A stretch of 37,015 bases of DNA from positions 1 to 37,015 of the IMG/VR virus record IMGVR_UViG_3300010430_000236; one strand, 5' to 3'. Made by a program: the position numbers and the translations under genes. The stretch is from a virus. Positions 8,116 through 15,373 of the stretch are shown here, one piece after another (positions within the stretch are counted from its first letter, which is position 1; every line of letters begins with the position of its first letter). The notes beneath the pieces are model-generated. The model had not been told where the DNA came from. It searched no databases and worked only from the letters and a program-made list of their open reading frames with translations.

Positions 8116-8977
8116 ACACACAAGAACAGCGCATGAATTAATTATTGAATCAAAGAACGCCAAAATTGCGTTCATGCCTGACTTACACTGGGATAACCCA
8201 AAATGCAAGCGTGACATTTTAAAGCGTGACCTTGATTATTGTCTTGAAAATGAAATACCAGTTGTTATAAGCGGTGACTTCTTTTGCTTAATGCAAGGAC
8301 GCGCTGACAGAAGAAGCAACAAGTCAGATATTAGACCTGAACACAATAACGCCAAATATGTTGACAGCGTAATTGAAACGGCGGTTCAATGGTTTAAGCC
8401 TTATGCTTCAATACTGAAGTTAATCAGTTACGGAAATCATGAAACGGCGCTTATTAAGTATATTGAAACGGACGTTTTACAAAGGTTTCAAACTTTATTC
8501 AATTATGAAACTGGCGGCGATTTAAAGCTTGGCGGTTATGGCGGTTTCATTGTTGTTCGTCAAATGTTTAGCGGGTCTTCAGCTTCAACAGTTATTAAAT
8601 ATTTTCATGGTGCTGGCGGCGCGGCTGTTGTAACCAAAGGGGCAATTGATTTAACAAGAGCGCTAGAAAAATATGACGCTGAAGCGTTTGTTATGGGTCA
8701 TATTCATTACAACATGGCAAGAACTGACGTTCGTGAATACTTAAAAAGCACCCCAAAAACAGGCTTTGAGTCAGCACAAAAAGAAGTTCACGGTATGGTT
8801 TGCGGAACTTACAAAGAAGAATATGAAGACGGTCATCACGGCTGGCACGTTGAAAGGGGCGCACCGCCAAAAGTTATAGGCGGGCGTATTATGACGATCG
8901 ACGTAAGAAGAAGCGAAAAGGACGGGCGTCTAACTGTTAGAAAAATTGTAGATTCGCACAGATTCACTAATATTTAA
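8102..8977 (+). CDS. Calcineurin-like metallophosphoesterase
   Basis: The full metal-binding signature is visible (numbering from the 8102 ATG, 291 residues): D-L-H (27-29), GD (58-59), GNHE (111-114), His169 and GHIH (199-202). This is the dinuclear-metal core of calcineurin-type phosphoesterases, which hydrolyse phosphomono- or diesters such as nucleotides or nucleic acid ends. An upstream ATG at 8051 would add 17 residues but lie deep inside the holin-like gene, so 8102 (overlap 14) is preferred. Its place between holins and the DUF5675 gene is odd for a DNA-metabolism enzyme. The substrate cannot be read from the sequence. Confidence 0.85.
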   Translation: MKLIEHTRTAHELIIESKNAKIAFMPDLHWDNPKCKRDILKRDLDYCLENEIPVVISGDFFCLMQGRADRRSNKSDIRPEHNNAKYVDSVIETAVQWFKPYASILKLISYGNHETALIKYIETDVLQRFQTLFNYETGGDLKLGGYGGFIVVRQMFSGSSASTVIKYFHGAGGAAVVTKGAIDLTRALEKYDAEAFVMGHIHYNMARTDVREYLKSTPKTGFESAQKEVHGMVCGTYKEEYEDGHHGWHVERGAPPKVIGGRIMTIDVRRSEKDGRLTVRKIVDSHRFTNI

Positions 8978-8980
8978 ACC

Positions 8981-9502
8981 ATGCACACACCAAAAAAACC
9001 GTTGCCACAATTAGACCCGAAAGTTGTTACTTGCAAATTAGAACGCTTTATTTCTAACAATGAAGCAACCCTTTCAAAGTTCTTTATTCAAAACAAATTT
9101 ATTTGTTACATAGTTGAAGATCAATTTGCAACTAAAAAACTTTGGGGTGAAATGCGTATTCCTGAAGGCACGTTTGATATATCGTACAGATATGAAGGGC
9201 GCTTTCACACAAGATACAAGAGCAAGTTTGCTGACTTTCACAAAGGGATTCTTTGCGTACATAACGCGCCTGACTGGAAAATTATTGTAGGTGATATTGT
9301 ATTTCAGTACGTTCTTATTCATTTGGGCAATACAGACGATGACACGGCGGGCTGTTTATTACCGAACACTTCAGTTGATTCACAGACAATGCGCGGTTAC
9401 AATTCAACGGACGCTTACGAAAAGCTTTATAAAGAGATTGCCAAATACTTAGACAAAGGACTTACTGTTAAATTAATAGTTGAAGACAATGACAGACAAT
9501 AA
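8981..9502 (+). CDS. DUF5675-family lysis-region protein
   Basis: A 173-residue protein with the DUF5675 pattern: N-terminal KLERF...ATLSKFFI, C-YIVEDQFATKK (about 42-53), RIPEGTFDISYR (59-70), GILCVHNAPDW (89-99), the VLIHLGNTDDDTAGC core (111-125) and a late YKEIAKYL. The conserved His114, Asp121 and Cys125 suggest an enzyme active site, and the family sits in the place of endolysins in Bacteroidota phages, so a cell-wall hydrolase role is plausible but not shown. No signal peptide is seen. The gene overlaps the next reading frame by 14-23 bases. Confidence 0.7.
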   Translation: MHTPKKPLPQLDPKVVTCKLERFISNNEATLSKFFIQNKFICYIVEDQFATKKLWGEMRIPEGTFDISYRYEGRFHTRYKSKFADFHKGILCVHNAPDWKIIVGDIVFQYVLIHLGNTDDDTAGCLLPNTSVDSQTMRGYNSTDAYEKLYKEIAKYLDKGLTVKLIVEDNDRQ

Positions 9503-9713
9503 ATTAATACTAGGCTTATCAATTTACGGGCTTATTGTTACGGTTGCCCTTGTTTGGGTTTCAGTTTCTTATTCAAAGCACACTTGCCCCGAACCTGTAA
9601 CGCCTGAAATCACAAAAGAGAATTATGAAAAGATTAAAGAAATTGCAACGGCTGATTCTGATGACGCTGACAGCTTGCTTGTTGAGTTGTTCGGCTTTGA
9701 GCCAGTCAAATGA
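9480..9713 (+). CDS. Inner-membrane spanin-like protein (Rz position)
   Basis: Up to 77 residues; a second ATG at 9489 gives 74 residues and a smaller overlap with the DUF5675 gene. One hydrophobic segment at about residues 8-30 is followed by a soluble tail rich in Glu and Asp. The next gene starts inside it in another frame. An N-terminally anchored protein with a lipoprotein-like gene nested at its end is the layout of Rz/Rz1 spanin pairs, which join the inner and outer membranes in the last step of lysis. The short periplasmic part (about 45 residues) lacks an obvious long coiled coil, which weakens the call. Confidence 0.5.
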   Translation: MKTMTDNKLILGLSIYGLIVTVALVWVSVSYSKHTCPEPVTPEITKENYEKIKEIATADSDDADSLLVELFGFEPVK

Positions 9714-9957
9714 TTCGCTGAAATGCTTCACGCTAGAGCAAGTGAAAGTTTTCCTTACAACTAAGGTTGAACTTAACAACTGTTTGCAACAATATAACAG
9801 CCTATTCATAGAAGCCGAAATAACGCGCTCCAAGAACGTTAAGCTTGAAAGTGATAATCTTACACTAAAGAAGAAAGTAAAGCGCAACAGGGGCTTTGCA
9901 ATAGGTTTCGGCGCTGGTCTTGTTGGCGTTCTTGTTCTGTTGTTCGGGATTAAGTAA
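9625..9957 (+). CDS. Lipoprotein-like spanin partner (Rz1 position)
   Basis: A 110-residue protein starting 89 bases before the end of the preceding gene, in the +1 frame. The N-terminus is basic then hydrophobic with a possible lipobox (LLSC, Cys22). Residues about 55-88 are charged and may form a coiled coil (ITRSKNVKLESDNLTLKKK). A second hydrophobic segment at about 90-108 (FAIGFGAGLVGVLVLLFG) ends the protein. A lipoprotein with a C-terminal membrane span could bridge both membranes by itself, like a unimolecular spanin; alternatively it pairs with the gene it overlaps. It ends the late operon; a promoter region follows. Confidence 0.55.
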   Translation: MKRLKKLQRLILMTLTACLLSCSALSQSNDSLKCFTLEQVKVFLTTKVELNNCLQQYNSLFIEAEITRSKNVKLESDNLTLKKKVKRNRGFAIGFGAGLVGVLVLLFGIK

Positions 9958-9983
9958 GTAAATTCTTATTTAGAATCAATATA

Positions 9984-9995
9984 AATTAGCTAATT
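9984..9995. promoter_or_regulatory. Perfect 12-bp palindrome, possible operator
   Basis: AATTAGCTAATT is its own reverse complement and lies 24 bases upstream of the -33 element of the promoter at 10020-10049, in the longest non-coding stretch of this part of the window. A dimeric regulator could bind here. A+T-rich DNA makes chance palindromes more common, so support is limited. Confidence 0.35.
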
Positions 9996-10019
9996 CAGCA
10001 AAAAAATTTTGTCTTGACA

Positions 10020-10049
10020 TTGTTTTGTAATAAATATTTATTATGTTTG
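10020..10049 (+). promoter_or_regulatory. Bacteroidota-type promoter (early promoter 1)
   Basis: TTG at 10020-10022, a 19-base spacer, then TATGTTTG at 10042-10049 matches the Bacteroidota -33/-7 consensus (TTG ... TAnnTTTG). Transcription would start near 10056, about 24 bases before the gene at 10080. The whole 30-base unit is 25/30 identical to the second one at 17906-17935. Confidence 0.7.
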
Positions 10050-10079
10050 AAGTATTAAAACCAATTAAATCAAAAAAAA

Positions 10080-10283
10080 ATGACACTTACTAAAGAACAC
10101 AAAAAGGCACTAATAAACGACCTTAACGAAACAATTAAAAAGATTGACTTGCAAGAAAGAATACTTGCTGAAAATGAAAAGTCAGAAGACATGAAATGCT
10201 GGCATGAAATGGAATTATTTCAATTAGAGAATCAAAAAAGATTAATTGAAAATTCACTTATTAACGGCGAAATAGATTTTTAA
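10080..10283 (+). CDS. Small helical protein, first gene after early promoter 1
   Basis: A 67-residue charged, nearly all-helical protein (Lys/Glu/Leu-rich, with one Cys-Trp-His near residue 40). It contains no domain I recognise. Its leader has an AACCAATTAAA box at 10059-10069 followed by nine A residues before the ATG and no Shine-Dalgarno sequence. As the first gene of a separate transcript it may be an early host-takeover or regulatory protein; that is inference. Confidence 0.6.
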   Translation: MTLTKEHKKALINDLNETIKKIDLQERILAENEKSEDMKCWHEMELFQLENQKRLIENSLINGEIDF

Positions 10284-10315
10284 AAAAGCCAATTTAACCA
10301 ATTAAAAAAGTAATT

Positions 10316-10729
10316 ATGAAAACAAGTAGAATTAAATTATCACAAGCCAAAGCTGGGGAAAAAGTGTCTATTAGCTTTAACCTTAGTTATTTTGAAGCTG
10401 AAGTTGTTGAGGTTGGACAGCACAAAACAACTTTAAAAGGTGTTAAGACGGGCAACAAGTTTACGTTAGATAATAACAAAGAGGTTGAAGTAAATATTTC
10501 TTTTGACCAGCGCGAAGATATAAGCGCCCCTATTGAAGTTAAGGCTCAAATACAAAAAGCTGATACAAATCTAAAGGACGGCTTAAACAGCGGAAAATAT
10601 CAACACCACACAAATATAACTATGGGCTTATATAGAGCCGCTGAAGCTTATAATAGAATGAATGGATATATTCAAGAGCTGAAAAATCAATTAGCTAGAT
10701 CAATAGAATTTCAAGAGAATTTAAAGTAA
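10316..10729 (+). CDS. Hypothetical early-region protein
   Basis: A 137-residue protein. Residues 1-70 form a beta-rich, SH3-like stretch (AKAGEKVSISFNLSYFEAEVVEVGQHKTTLKG...KFTLDNNKEVEV); residues about 85-137 look helical (LYRAAEAYNRMNGYIQELKNQ). The function is unknown. A second AACCAATTAAA box (10297-10307) precedes the ATG. A short hairpin follows the stop. Confidence 0.6.
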   Translation: MKTSRIKLSQAKAGEKVSISFNLSYFEAEVVEVGQHKTTLKGVKTGNKFTLDNNKEVEVNISFDQREDISAPIEVKAQIQKADTNLKDGLNSGKYQHHTNITMGLYRAAEAYNRMNGYIQELKNQLARSIEFQENLK

Positions 10730-10735
10730 TCAAAC

Positions 10736-10755
10736 AAGGGGTTAACAACCCCTTT
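10736..10755 (+). terminator. Perfect 8-bp hairpin between early genes
   Basis: AAGGGGTT / AACCCCTT around an AAC triloop, then TTT. It lies 7 bases after one stop and 14 bases before the next start at 10768, so it is more likely a weak terminator, attenuator or mRNA-processing or stability element than a full operon end. Confidence 0.6.
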
Positions 10756-10767
10756 AATCTAACAGAT

Positions 10768-11217
10768 ATGGAAAATTTAGTGACGGTTTTGGATTATGCG
10801 AATCTTAGTAAAGATCGCAAAGAAAGTTTTTTAAATAATATTAGTGATTATACCACGGTTTTTAACTGGTGGGCTAAAACGTTATTAGATTATCAGTTAA
10901 AACTATCAATAATAAAGAACGAAGCAAATGTTGTAACGCTTGCGGACGCTGAGTTACAAATGGAGAAAATAAAAGATTTAGATTTTGATTTAGACAACGC
11001 TAACTTAAACGGTGTTAAATGGCGGTACTTTAAACAGCGAACAATCACTATAACTGTTTACGTATCAATTAAGCAATTTAATATTTTACAAAGGTATAAC
11101 GGCAAAAAACTGAACCACGAAAACAACAAAGCCGCTTTTAATATAAAGCATACAGACCAAGAAAAAGGAAGGGTTAAAGCTGAATTAACAATTAAAATTT
11201 TAAGTAATATTAAATAA
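10768..11217 (+). CDS. Hypothetical early-region protein
   Basis: A 149-residue protein with a helical first half (KDRKESFLNNISDYTTVFNWWAK) and a beta-rich, basic second half ending in KGRVKAELTIKILSNIK. I recognise no motif. It lies between two related intercistronic hairpins, which suggests that its expression is set separately from its neighbours. Confidence 0.6.
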   Translation: MENLVTVLDYANLSKDRKESFLNNISDYTTVFNWWAKTLLDYQLKLSIIKNEANVVTLADAELQMEKIKDLDFDLDNANLNGVKWRYFKQRTITITVYVSIKQFNILQRYNGKKLNHENNKAAFNIKHTDQEKGRVKAELTIKILSNIK

Positions 11218-11253
11218 TCAAACGGAGGTGAAAGCCCCTTTAATCAAATAGAC

Positions 11254-11430
11254 ATGAAAAAGCCAATTAAATCAGAAAACTTTGACAGTGTGAACGCGGT
11301 TCTTGAAGACTTCGGTTTTAACTGTTCAGTTTTAAAAGAAGAAGAAGACACTATTATTGTACAAGTTGACTGTTTCAATGACGTTCAAGAGGGTATTGCA
11401 AGCGGTCTAATTGATGACGCAAATATTTAA
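11254..11430 (+). CDS. Small acidic hypothetical protein
   Basis: A 58-residue protein starting MKKPIKSENFDSVNAVLEDF and ending GLIDDANI, with Glu/Asp-rich middle and two Cys residues. It is preceded by a degenerate copy of the intercistronic hairpin (around 11222-11243). Its codon pattern (frequent GAC, GTT, CTT) matches the neighbours, which supports coding. Function unknown; small acidic early proteins can mimic DNA or inhibit host enzymes, but nothing specific shows this. Confidence 0.55.
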   Translation: MKKPIKSENFDSVNAVLEDFGFNCSVLKEEEDTIIVQVDCFNDVQEGIASGLIDDANI

Positions 11431-11441
11431 ACCAAAACAGA

Positions 11442-11825
11442 ATGGAACATATTAGCACAATAATAGAGAACAACGAACTTGACGGGGGTGTCGTAACTTC
11501 CTTTCAACGGTCAAAACCTTTTAAGGCGGTCAGGCAAGTTGGGCGCTCTTTAAATGGCAAAGCAAACAAAGGCACTGTTTACCGCGAAGCAATGGCAACA
11601 ATGTTTTTGAATTTCCCAAAGCATATTGACCCGACTAAATTAAAAGTTGTCGGCTATTTGCAAGGCGAACGCGTTGACCGTTTGAAGGGTCACACGGTTT
11701 ACTTTTATGACACCGTTAGCTTTATGAATGAAAGCCCAAACGCAAACAACGCAAAGCCATTCATTCACGCAATAGGCTACAACGGCACAAGCAAGAGAAC
11801 GCAAACTTTAATATTGAAGCAATGA
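11442..11825 (+). CDS. Hypothetical protein
   Basis: A 127-residue basic protein with a GRSLNGKANKGTVYREAMATMF segment and a beta-rich end (VVGYLQGERVDRLKGHTVYFYDTVSF). It starts 11 bases after the preceding stop and overlaps the next small gene (ATGA at 11822-11825). No family is recognised. Confidence 0.6.
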   Translation: MEHISTIIENNELDGGVVTSFQRSKPFKAVRQVGRSLNGKANKGTVYREAMATMFLNFPKHIDPTKLKVVGYLQGERVDRLKGHTVYFYDTVSFMNESPNANNAKPFIHAIGYNGTSKRTQTLILKQ

Positions 11826-11920
11826 AAAGAAGATTCAAAGAAGATAAAGAACGCCGTGAAATGAAAGCGCTTGCTTTCGTTGCGGTGCTTGTGATTATTT
11901 CATTAATATTATTCTTATGA
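11822..11920 (+). CDS. 32-residue membrane microprotein
   Basis: It begins by ATGA overlap and ends by ATGA overlap with the next gene at 11917, so it sits in a coupled chain. The first 15 residues are strongly basic (MKRRFKEDKERREMK) and the rest is one hydrophobic helix (ALAFVAVLVIISLILFL). Topology is likely N-in. Function unknown. Confidence 0.6.
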   Translation: MKRRFKEDKERREMKALAFVAVLVIISLILFL

Positions 11921-12135
11921 GAAGTAACAAAATAAACGTTGATTGTTTTGCGCCGTTTATCAAAAGAACCGCCTTACATTATTTGCGTGAACGGTTTCTT
12001 GATATGGGCGTTTTCAATCCTGAACTTGAAGACTTGCTTTTGATTACAGAAAATGACCTTATTTATTCATGGCTGTCAATGCCTTCACAAAAACAAATAT
12101 TACTTTTACAGCAAACCCTAAAACCAAATAAATGA
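11917..12135 (+). CDS. Hypothetical protein before the glycan cassette
   Basis: A 72-residue helical protein (FAPFIKRTALHYLRERFLDMG...) overlapping both the microprotein before it and the glycosyltransferase after it (ATGA at 12132-12135). It has no recognised domain. The coupling makes it a possible first member of the glycan cassette. Confidence 0.55.
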   Translation: MRSNKINVDCFAPFIKRTALHYLRERFLDMGVFNPELEDLLLITENDLIYSWLSMPSQKQILLLQQTLKPNK

Positions 12136-12827
12136 AGCTAGTCATAATCACTGGAGTTTGGCAACGTCCTGAAGTCTTTGAAATGTTTGCAAGAGCAACG
12201 AAGAAATTAAAACATGAAGACGTTGAAATCAAAGTTGTTGTTGCTGGTAGTGAAGGCAAGAAGACCGAAAAAGCTGTAACAAGTCACGGCTTTTATTATA
12301 TGGAAGTGCCCAATCAACCGCTTGCCGAAAAGATGAACGCAACAGTTGAAGGCGCAAAACAGCTTGAAGCGGATTACGTTCTTTGCGTTGGTTCTGACGA
12401 TATAATAACACAAGAGTTGCTTGACATTTACGTTGAACAAATGAAAGCGGGCGTTGATTTTGTCGGCGTTCTTGACTGGTATTTCTTCGACACGGTTTCA
12501 AAGCGCTTTGCGTATTGGGGCGGGTATCGTGAACAGTGGCGAAAAGGTCACACTTGCGGGGCTGGTAGATTGCTTTCAAAGCGATTGCTTGAACAGTGGG
12601 GTTGGGCTATTTGGGAAAACAGACATTCAACAATACTTGATACTTCAATGCAACAGAAGCTTGAAAAGACGAAACACAAAAGTTATATTTTCAGCCTCAA
12701 AGAAAAAGGCGTTCTTGCTTTCGATATAAAGAGCGCAACGAATATGACACCCTTTCAACTTTGGGACAATACCAAATACATAAATGACAGCACCATTAAA
12801 AAACAATTTAACCAATTAATCAAATGA
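12132..12827 (+). CDS. Glycosyltransferase, GT-A fold
   Basis: A 231-residue protein with a Rossmann-like start (MKLVIITGVWQRPEVFEMF), a second strand IKVVVAGSEG (33-42), a NQPLAEKMNATVEGA segment (61-75) and a nucleotide-sugar/metal motif GSDD (87-90) after the strand YVLCV. This is the layout of family-2-like inverting glycosyltransferases. The C-terminus contains WGGYREQW and GAGRLLSKRLLEQ, also typical of acceptor-side loops. It is the first enzyme of the six-gene surface-glycan cassette and overlaps the sulfotransferase gene by four bases. The sugar and acceptor are unknown. Confidence 0.75.
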   Translation: MKLVIITGVWQRPEVFEMFARATKKLKHEDVEIKVVVAGSEGKKTEKAVTSHGFYYMEVPNQPLAEKMNATVEGAKQLEADYVLCVGSDDIITQELLDIYVEQMKAGVDFVGVLDWYFFDTVSKRFAYWGGYREQWRKGHTCGAGRLLSKRLLEQWGWAIWENRHSTILDTSMQQKLEKTKHKSYIFSLKEKGVLAFDIKSATNMTPFQLWDNTKYINDSTIKKQFNQLIK

Positions 12828-13474
12828 AAAGAAAGATATTTATAACGGGTTGCGCTAGAAGCGGAACAACTTTGCTGGCGCGTTTGTTTCACGCCTTTGA
12901 AAATTGTCAAGTGATGAATGAAGAAGTTGGTCTTGAAGCGTTTTGTAACATAGACTTTTCAGATCAAACGGCTGATTTTCTAGTTGGCAAAAGAACACAA
13001 GACACCATTTTTTCAAACACGTTAAGCGATACTGAAATTGTAAAGCAAACAGAACTAATTGCAAATAACCAAATCATTGTAATTAATTGCGTTCGTGATG
13101 GGCGTCACGTTGTTCATTCATGGGTGACGGCTTGGCAAATGTATGACCCGCAAGCGTGGATTAATTCAATAATACAGGCGCAAAACTATTCTAAGTTTAT
13201 TGAGCTTCAAATCAAGTATGAAGATTTGATTGAAAACCCTGACAAAGCACAAGCAACAATTTGGTCTTTAATTGCTGGACTTAAAACAAATTATGACTTT
13301 AGTGATTACCCTGAATTTGTGCCTGAAGATTCTTTTAAAACAAATCATTTTGCACACTCATTAAGACCCATTAACAACAGTCAAGGAAAACGAGCGCCGA
13401 AAACATACAGACAGCGCCCCAACGATATTGAATATTTTGAAACGCTTTTGTCAGAATTAAACTATATTAAATAA
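12824..13474 (+). CDS. Sulfotransferase family protein
   Basis: A 216-residue protein with the PAPS-binding P-loop-like motif TGCARSGTTLL (8-18) at the very N-terminus and the 3'-phosphate motif region NCVRDGRHVVHSW (about 88-100), then a KYEDLIENPDKA helix (about 128-139), all characteristic of sulfotransferases. These move sulfate from PAPS to hydroxyl groups, often on sugars. The length is short but complete. Coupling by ATGA to the glycosyltransferase before it, and a 2-base gap to the amidotransferase after it, suggest sulfation of the same glycan. A kinase-like P-loop protein is a less likely reading because of the RSGTT and RDGR motifs. Confidence 0.8.
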   Translation: MKRKIFITGCARSGTTLLARLFHAFENCQVMNEEVGLEAFCNIDFSDQTADFLVGKRTQDTIFSNTLSDTEIVKQTELIANNQIIVINCVRDGRHVVHSWVTAWQMYDPQAWINSIIQAQNYSKFIELQIKYEDLIENPDKAQATIWSLIAGLKTNYDFSDYPEFVPEDSFKTNHFAHSLRPINNSQGKRAPKTYRQRPNDIEYFETLLSELNYIK

Positions 13475-13476
13475 CT

Positions 13477-14880
13477 ATGTGCGGGATAAGTTTAGCAATC
13501 GGTAAAGGGTCACAGCGTTACGCTAATATAATGAGCAACGCAATTTTGACGCGTGGAATTAAAACCTATACAGCAATAACTGACGGCGGTCTTTTTGGCG
13601 GTCAAGAATTTACGGTTCGTTTTGAACACTTGCCAATAACAGCGCAACAGCCTTTCATTCAATTCGCTTCAGAAGGTCAGCTTCTTTTTCTCAATGGATT
13701 CATAAGCAATCACAAGGAACTTAAAAAGAAGTATGGCTTACAATGCGCCACAAATTGCGACACTGAAGTTATTGCAAGGTTGCTTGATCGGTTTGGTGAA
13801 GACGCATTTAAAATGCTTAACGGCTTCTTTGCGGTTGCTTGGTATAATGGCAAGCAATGGATTTTTAAAACTGACCGCTATGGCATTAAACAATTATATT
13901 ATTATGACACTGGTGATTCAATGCTTGTGTGTTCAGAGCCGAAAGGAATTTTAAAAGCGCTAGAAAACGCGGGTGTTAAAATAGAGCTTGACGAACTTGC
14001 TGTTAAAGACTGGCTTCATTCTTTAGGCGTAATGACAGAACACACAATTTATGAAGGTGTTAAACGTATACCAAAATTAAAGTTTGATAAGCCTAACAAA
14101 TTAACAACAAGTCAAATAACTTATGAACAAGCAAAGATTGAATTAAAACGTCTTTGGCTTCAGTCTATTGATCGTAATAAAACCAGCCTTGAAAGCGGTT
14201 GCTTTTTGTCAGGCGGGATTGATTCAGGCATAATTGCAAAGTTCATTGAACCTGAATATTCATTTAGCGTTGACTATCTTGACCGCAATTACTCTGAAAT
14301 AAATAACATTAAACTTAATTCAAGGGGTCAGCACTTCACGTTGATTGCAAATGACAGGCTTTTTAACAAGTATCTGAAACGAACCGCTGACTGTATTGAC
14401 GATTTAAAAGTTGGTTCTTGCTATACCAATTATGCAATCGGTGAACTGGCAAGTAAATATTGTCGCGTCATGTATTCAGGCGCGGGCGGTGATGAACTTT
14501 TTGGCGGTTACAGACATAGAAACATTATACCAATTGAAAACGTAATACAGCGCACCAGCTACGGAAATAATTCTTCATTCGATATAACGCACCAAGAGTA
14601 TGACTTTAAGTTTCTTGAAGGCGTTCTAATTGTTGAAGACAGGATTGGCGGGGCGCATACTTTTGAAACAAGATACCCTTTACTTGATAATGATTTCGCA
14701 AACTTTGCTTTATCTTTACCTGAAGAACACGTTAAGAACAAGAGAATTTTAAAAGATATTTCTGAACTATCTGAAGAAGTTATTCACGGTCAAAAGAAAG
14801 GCTTCAGCAATCCGCACTTGACTTCTGAAGAATGGGCTGAATTTATGCTAAAAACTAAAGAGAATGGATTTATACAATGA
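13477..14880 (+). CDS. asnB: Asparagine-synthetase-like glutamine amidotransferase
   Basis: A 467-residue two-domain protein. The N-terminal class II glutaminase begins MCGI with the catalytic Cys2 and has FLNGFISNHKEL (71-82) and NCDTEVIARLLDRFG (93-107). The C-terminal synthetase has the PP-loop SGGIDS (245-250), SGAGGDELFGGY (334-345), the TRYPLLD region and KKGFSNP near the end. Such proteins adenylate a carboxyl group and amidate it with ammonia from glutamine. AsnB itself is about 550 residues, and the shorter C-terminus here points to a member of the wider group that amidates sugar acids or other envelope components, as in O-antigen and capsule loci. In this cassette a role in amidating a uronic acid or amino-sugar side chain fits better than making asparagine. 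The gene symbol denotes family only. Confidence 0.8.
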   Translation: MCGISLAIGKGSQRYANIMSNAILTRGIKTYTAITDGGLFGGQEFTVRFEHLPITAQQPFIQFASEGQLLFLNGFISNHKELKKKYGLQCATNCDTEVIARLLDRFGEDAFKMLNGFFAVAWYNGKQWIFKTDRYGIKQLYYYDTGDSMLVCSEPKGILKALENAGVKIELDELAVKDWLHSLGVMTEHTIYEGVKRIPKLKFDKPNKLTTSQITYEQAKIELKRLWLQSIDRNKTSLESGCFLSGGIDSGIIAKFIEPEYSFSVDYLDRNYSEINNIKLNSRGQHFTLIANDRLFNKYLKRTADCIDDLKVGSCYTNYAIGELASKYCRVMYSGAGGDELFGGYRHRNIIPIENVIQRTSYGNNSSFDITHQEYDFKFLEGVLIVEDRIGGAHTFETRYPLLDNDFANFALSLPEEHVKNKRILKDISELSEEVIHGQKKGFSNPHLTSEEWAEFMLKTKENGFIQ

Positions 14881-15373
14881 TGACTGGATTGAATTATACG
14901 GCAACAGGATTCACAAGACCGCAATAATACACCCAAACGTTCAGCTCGGAAAAGGTAACACGATAGGCGCGTTTTGTGTTATTGGTGGCAATGGTGAAAT
15001 TAGAGGCAAGAATCAAAATGAATTTAAGGGTCACGTAACTATTGGTGACAACAATGTTATCAGCGAACACGTAACAATTCAAAGACCGTTTGAAGAAGGC
15101 GCAAGCACTTACGTTGGCGGTAACAATATAATAATGGCTCACGTTCATATTGGTCATGACGCGGTTATTTTAAATGATACTGAAATTTGCACGTCTTCAG
15201 TTGTTGGCGGTTATGCTACTATTTATTCAGGCGCAAAAATAAAACTTCATTGTGTAATTAGAAACCGTGCTTCAATTGGCATTAATGCTGTTGTTGGCAT
15301 GGGTTCTGTTGTTACTAAAGACGTTGAAGATTTTCAAACCGTTTACGGCAACCCCGCAAAACCAAAGTCATGA
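14864..15373 (+). CDS. LpxA-like left-handed beta-helix acyltransferase
   Basis: A 169-residue protein made of hexapeptide repeats (HPNVQLGKGNTIGAFCVIGG ... GHVTIGDNNVISEHVTIQR ... GAKIKLHC, IGINAVVGMGSVV). It has EHVTIQRPF, like the VTIHR motif of LpxA, and NIIMAHVHIGHD (88-99), aligning with the NLLMINAHIAHD segment that holds the LpxA catalytic His125 (here His98). It lacks the C-terminal helical domain of true LpxA (about 262 residues). It may acylate or acetylate a UDP-amino sugar. The start overlaps the preceding gene by 17 bases, the stop overlaps the next by four. Confidence 0.8.
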   Translation: MDLYNDDWIELYGNRIHKTAIIHPNVQLGKGNTIGAFCVIGGNGEIRGKNQNEFKGHVTIGDNNVISEHVTIQRPFEEGASTYVGGNNIIMAHVHIGHDAVILNDTEICTSSVVGGYATIYSGAKIKLHCVIRNRASIGINAVVGMGSVVTKDVEDFQTVYGNPAKPKS

